In this document: positions 12,395-12,765 of the stretch, piece after piece | Numbering within the stretch: position 1 is the stretch's first letter | How the letters are laid out: every line of letters begins with the position of its first letter | Source of the DNA: an uncultured Clostridia bacterium | GTDB lineage: Bacteria; Bacillota; Clostridia; Oscillospirales; Acutalibacteraceae | Length of the DNA stretch: 12,765 nt | Assembly (NCBI GenBank): GCA_937912175.1 | Contig: CALDOU010000050.1 | Location: forward strand, 1 to 12,765 | Direction of reading: 5' to 3' | Program-made: the position numbers and the translations under genes | Notes under the pieces: generated by a model | What the model was told of the DNA's origin: nothing | Seen by the model: only the letters and a program-made list of their open reading frames with translations | Database searches by the model: none

Positions 12395-12765
12395 ATGTAT
12401 GTTACGCAAGCTGAAATTGAAAATACACAAAAAAATATAATTGTATTGGGCACCGGCGGTACCATTGCAGGAACCGGCGAAGAAGGCGAAACCTCCTCTT
12501 ATGATTCGGCACAATTAAAAGTAGACCAATTGGTAGCGGAAATTCCTTCTTTAAAAAATCTTGCAAATGTAATATCAAACAATATTTTTGATGTAGACAG
12601 CTGCGACATGACATTTGAAAAATTAATTAAACTGGCAAAATATATTAATAACAAAGCGAAGGATGATAACGTAGACGGTTTTGTAATTACTCACGGAACA
12701 GACACGCTTGAAGAAACCGCTTATTTTTTAAACCTTGTATTAAAAACCGATAAACCGGTAATACT
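12395..12765 (+). CDS. L-asparaginase, 3' end cut by window
   Basis: The first 123 codons of an L-asparaginase, which hydrolyses asparagine to aspartate and ammonia. Both Thr active-site segments are visible: LGTGGTIAGTG (18-28, nucleophile Thr23) and ITHGTDTLEETAYFL (98-112, Thr102-Asp103). A Tyr at 36 matches the flexible-loop Tyr of bacterial type II enzymes. No signal peptide is present, so the enzyme should be cytoplasmic. The family is certain, but choosing between ansA and ansB needs the missing C-terminal two thirds. AGGAGA (12381-12386) is 8 nt before the ATG. It is transcribed divergently from ddl over a 251-bp AT-rich region that holds the two promoters and otherwise nothing I can identify. 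Confidence 0.92.
   Translation, partial: MYVTQAEIENTQKNIIVLGTGGTIAGTGEEGETSSYDSAQLKVDQLVAEIPSLKNLANVISNNIFDVDSCDMTFEKLIKLAKYINNKAKDDNVDGFVITHGTDTLEETAYFLNLVLKTDKPVI

Noticed and set aside
12402..12614. A 70-codon minus-strand open frame opposite the asparaginase start
   Set aside because: It is the antisense shadow of a clear asparaginase coding region and has no start signals.

Overview
The window is strongly AT-rich, densely packed and rich in near-consensus sigma-A promoters (TTGACA/TATAAT types) and strong Shine-Dalgarno sites. Together with the gene orders ylxM-ffh-rpsP-khpA-rimM-trmD and DUF1934(ywiB)-argS, a Crh/HPr-type protein and an LPXTG surface protein, this points to a low-GC Gram-positive bacterium of the Bacillota, most likely a gut-type member of the Clostridia. 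Genus and species cannot be read from the sequence.

Region 1 (1-4353, minus strand). A cut-off HPr-family gene with its own promoter lies downstream of a housekeeping operon for protein export and translation: ylxM, ffh (signal recognition particle GTPase), rpsP (ribosomal protein S16), khpA (KH-domain RNA-binding protein), rimM (30S maturation) and trmD (tRNA m1G37 methyltransferase). A promoter at 4325-4353 drives it, and a 23-nt hairpin or operator lies just behind the start point. The HPr-like protein has Tyr at position 15, where the PTS phosphohistidine should be, and keeps Ser46, so it looks regulatory (Crh-like) rather than a sugar phosphocarrier.

Region 2 (4397-7900, accessory). This holds the most remarkable gene in the window: an exported, LPXTG-anchored protein of 359 residues whose mature N-terminus is a complete ubiquitin domain. 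My by-eye alignment gives 55 of 72 residues identical to eukaryotic ubiquitin. All seven ubiquitin lysines are kept, the C-terminal Gly-Gly is lost, and the predicted signal-peptidase site falls exactly before ubiquitin Met1. Upstream of it are a lipoprotein of unknown function, a plus-strand tRNA-Arg(CCG), a degraded small coding remnant, a DUF4352-type lipoprotein and a divergent XRE-family regulator. Nearly every unit has its own promoter or terminator, so this is a row of independently expressed envelope genes rather than one operon.

Region 3 (8006-12143, minus strand). The likely operon ddl-murI-DUF1934-argS joins peptidoglycan precursor synthesis (D-Ala-D-Ala ligase, glutamate racemase) to arginyl-tRNA synthetase. 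The DUF1934 gene appears to start at an ATT codon: a good ribosome binding site and 32 conserved-looking in-frame residues precede its first ATG.

Region 4 (12395-12765, plus strand). This is the start of an L-asparaginase gene, transcribed divergently from ddl and cut by the window edge.

No rRNA, CRISPR array, insertion sequence or replication origin was seen. All identities and scores were worked out by eye, without any database search.
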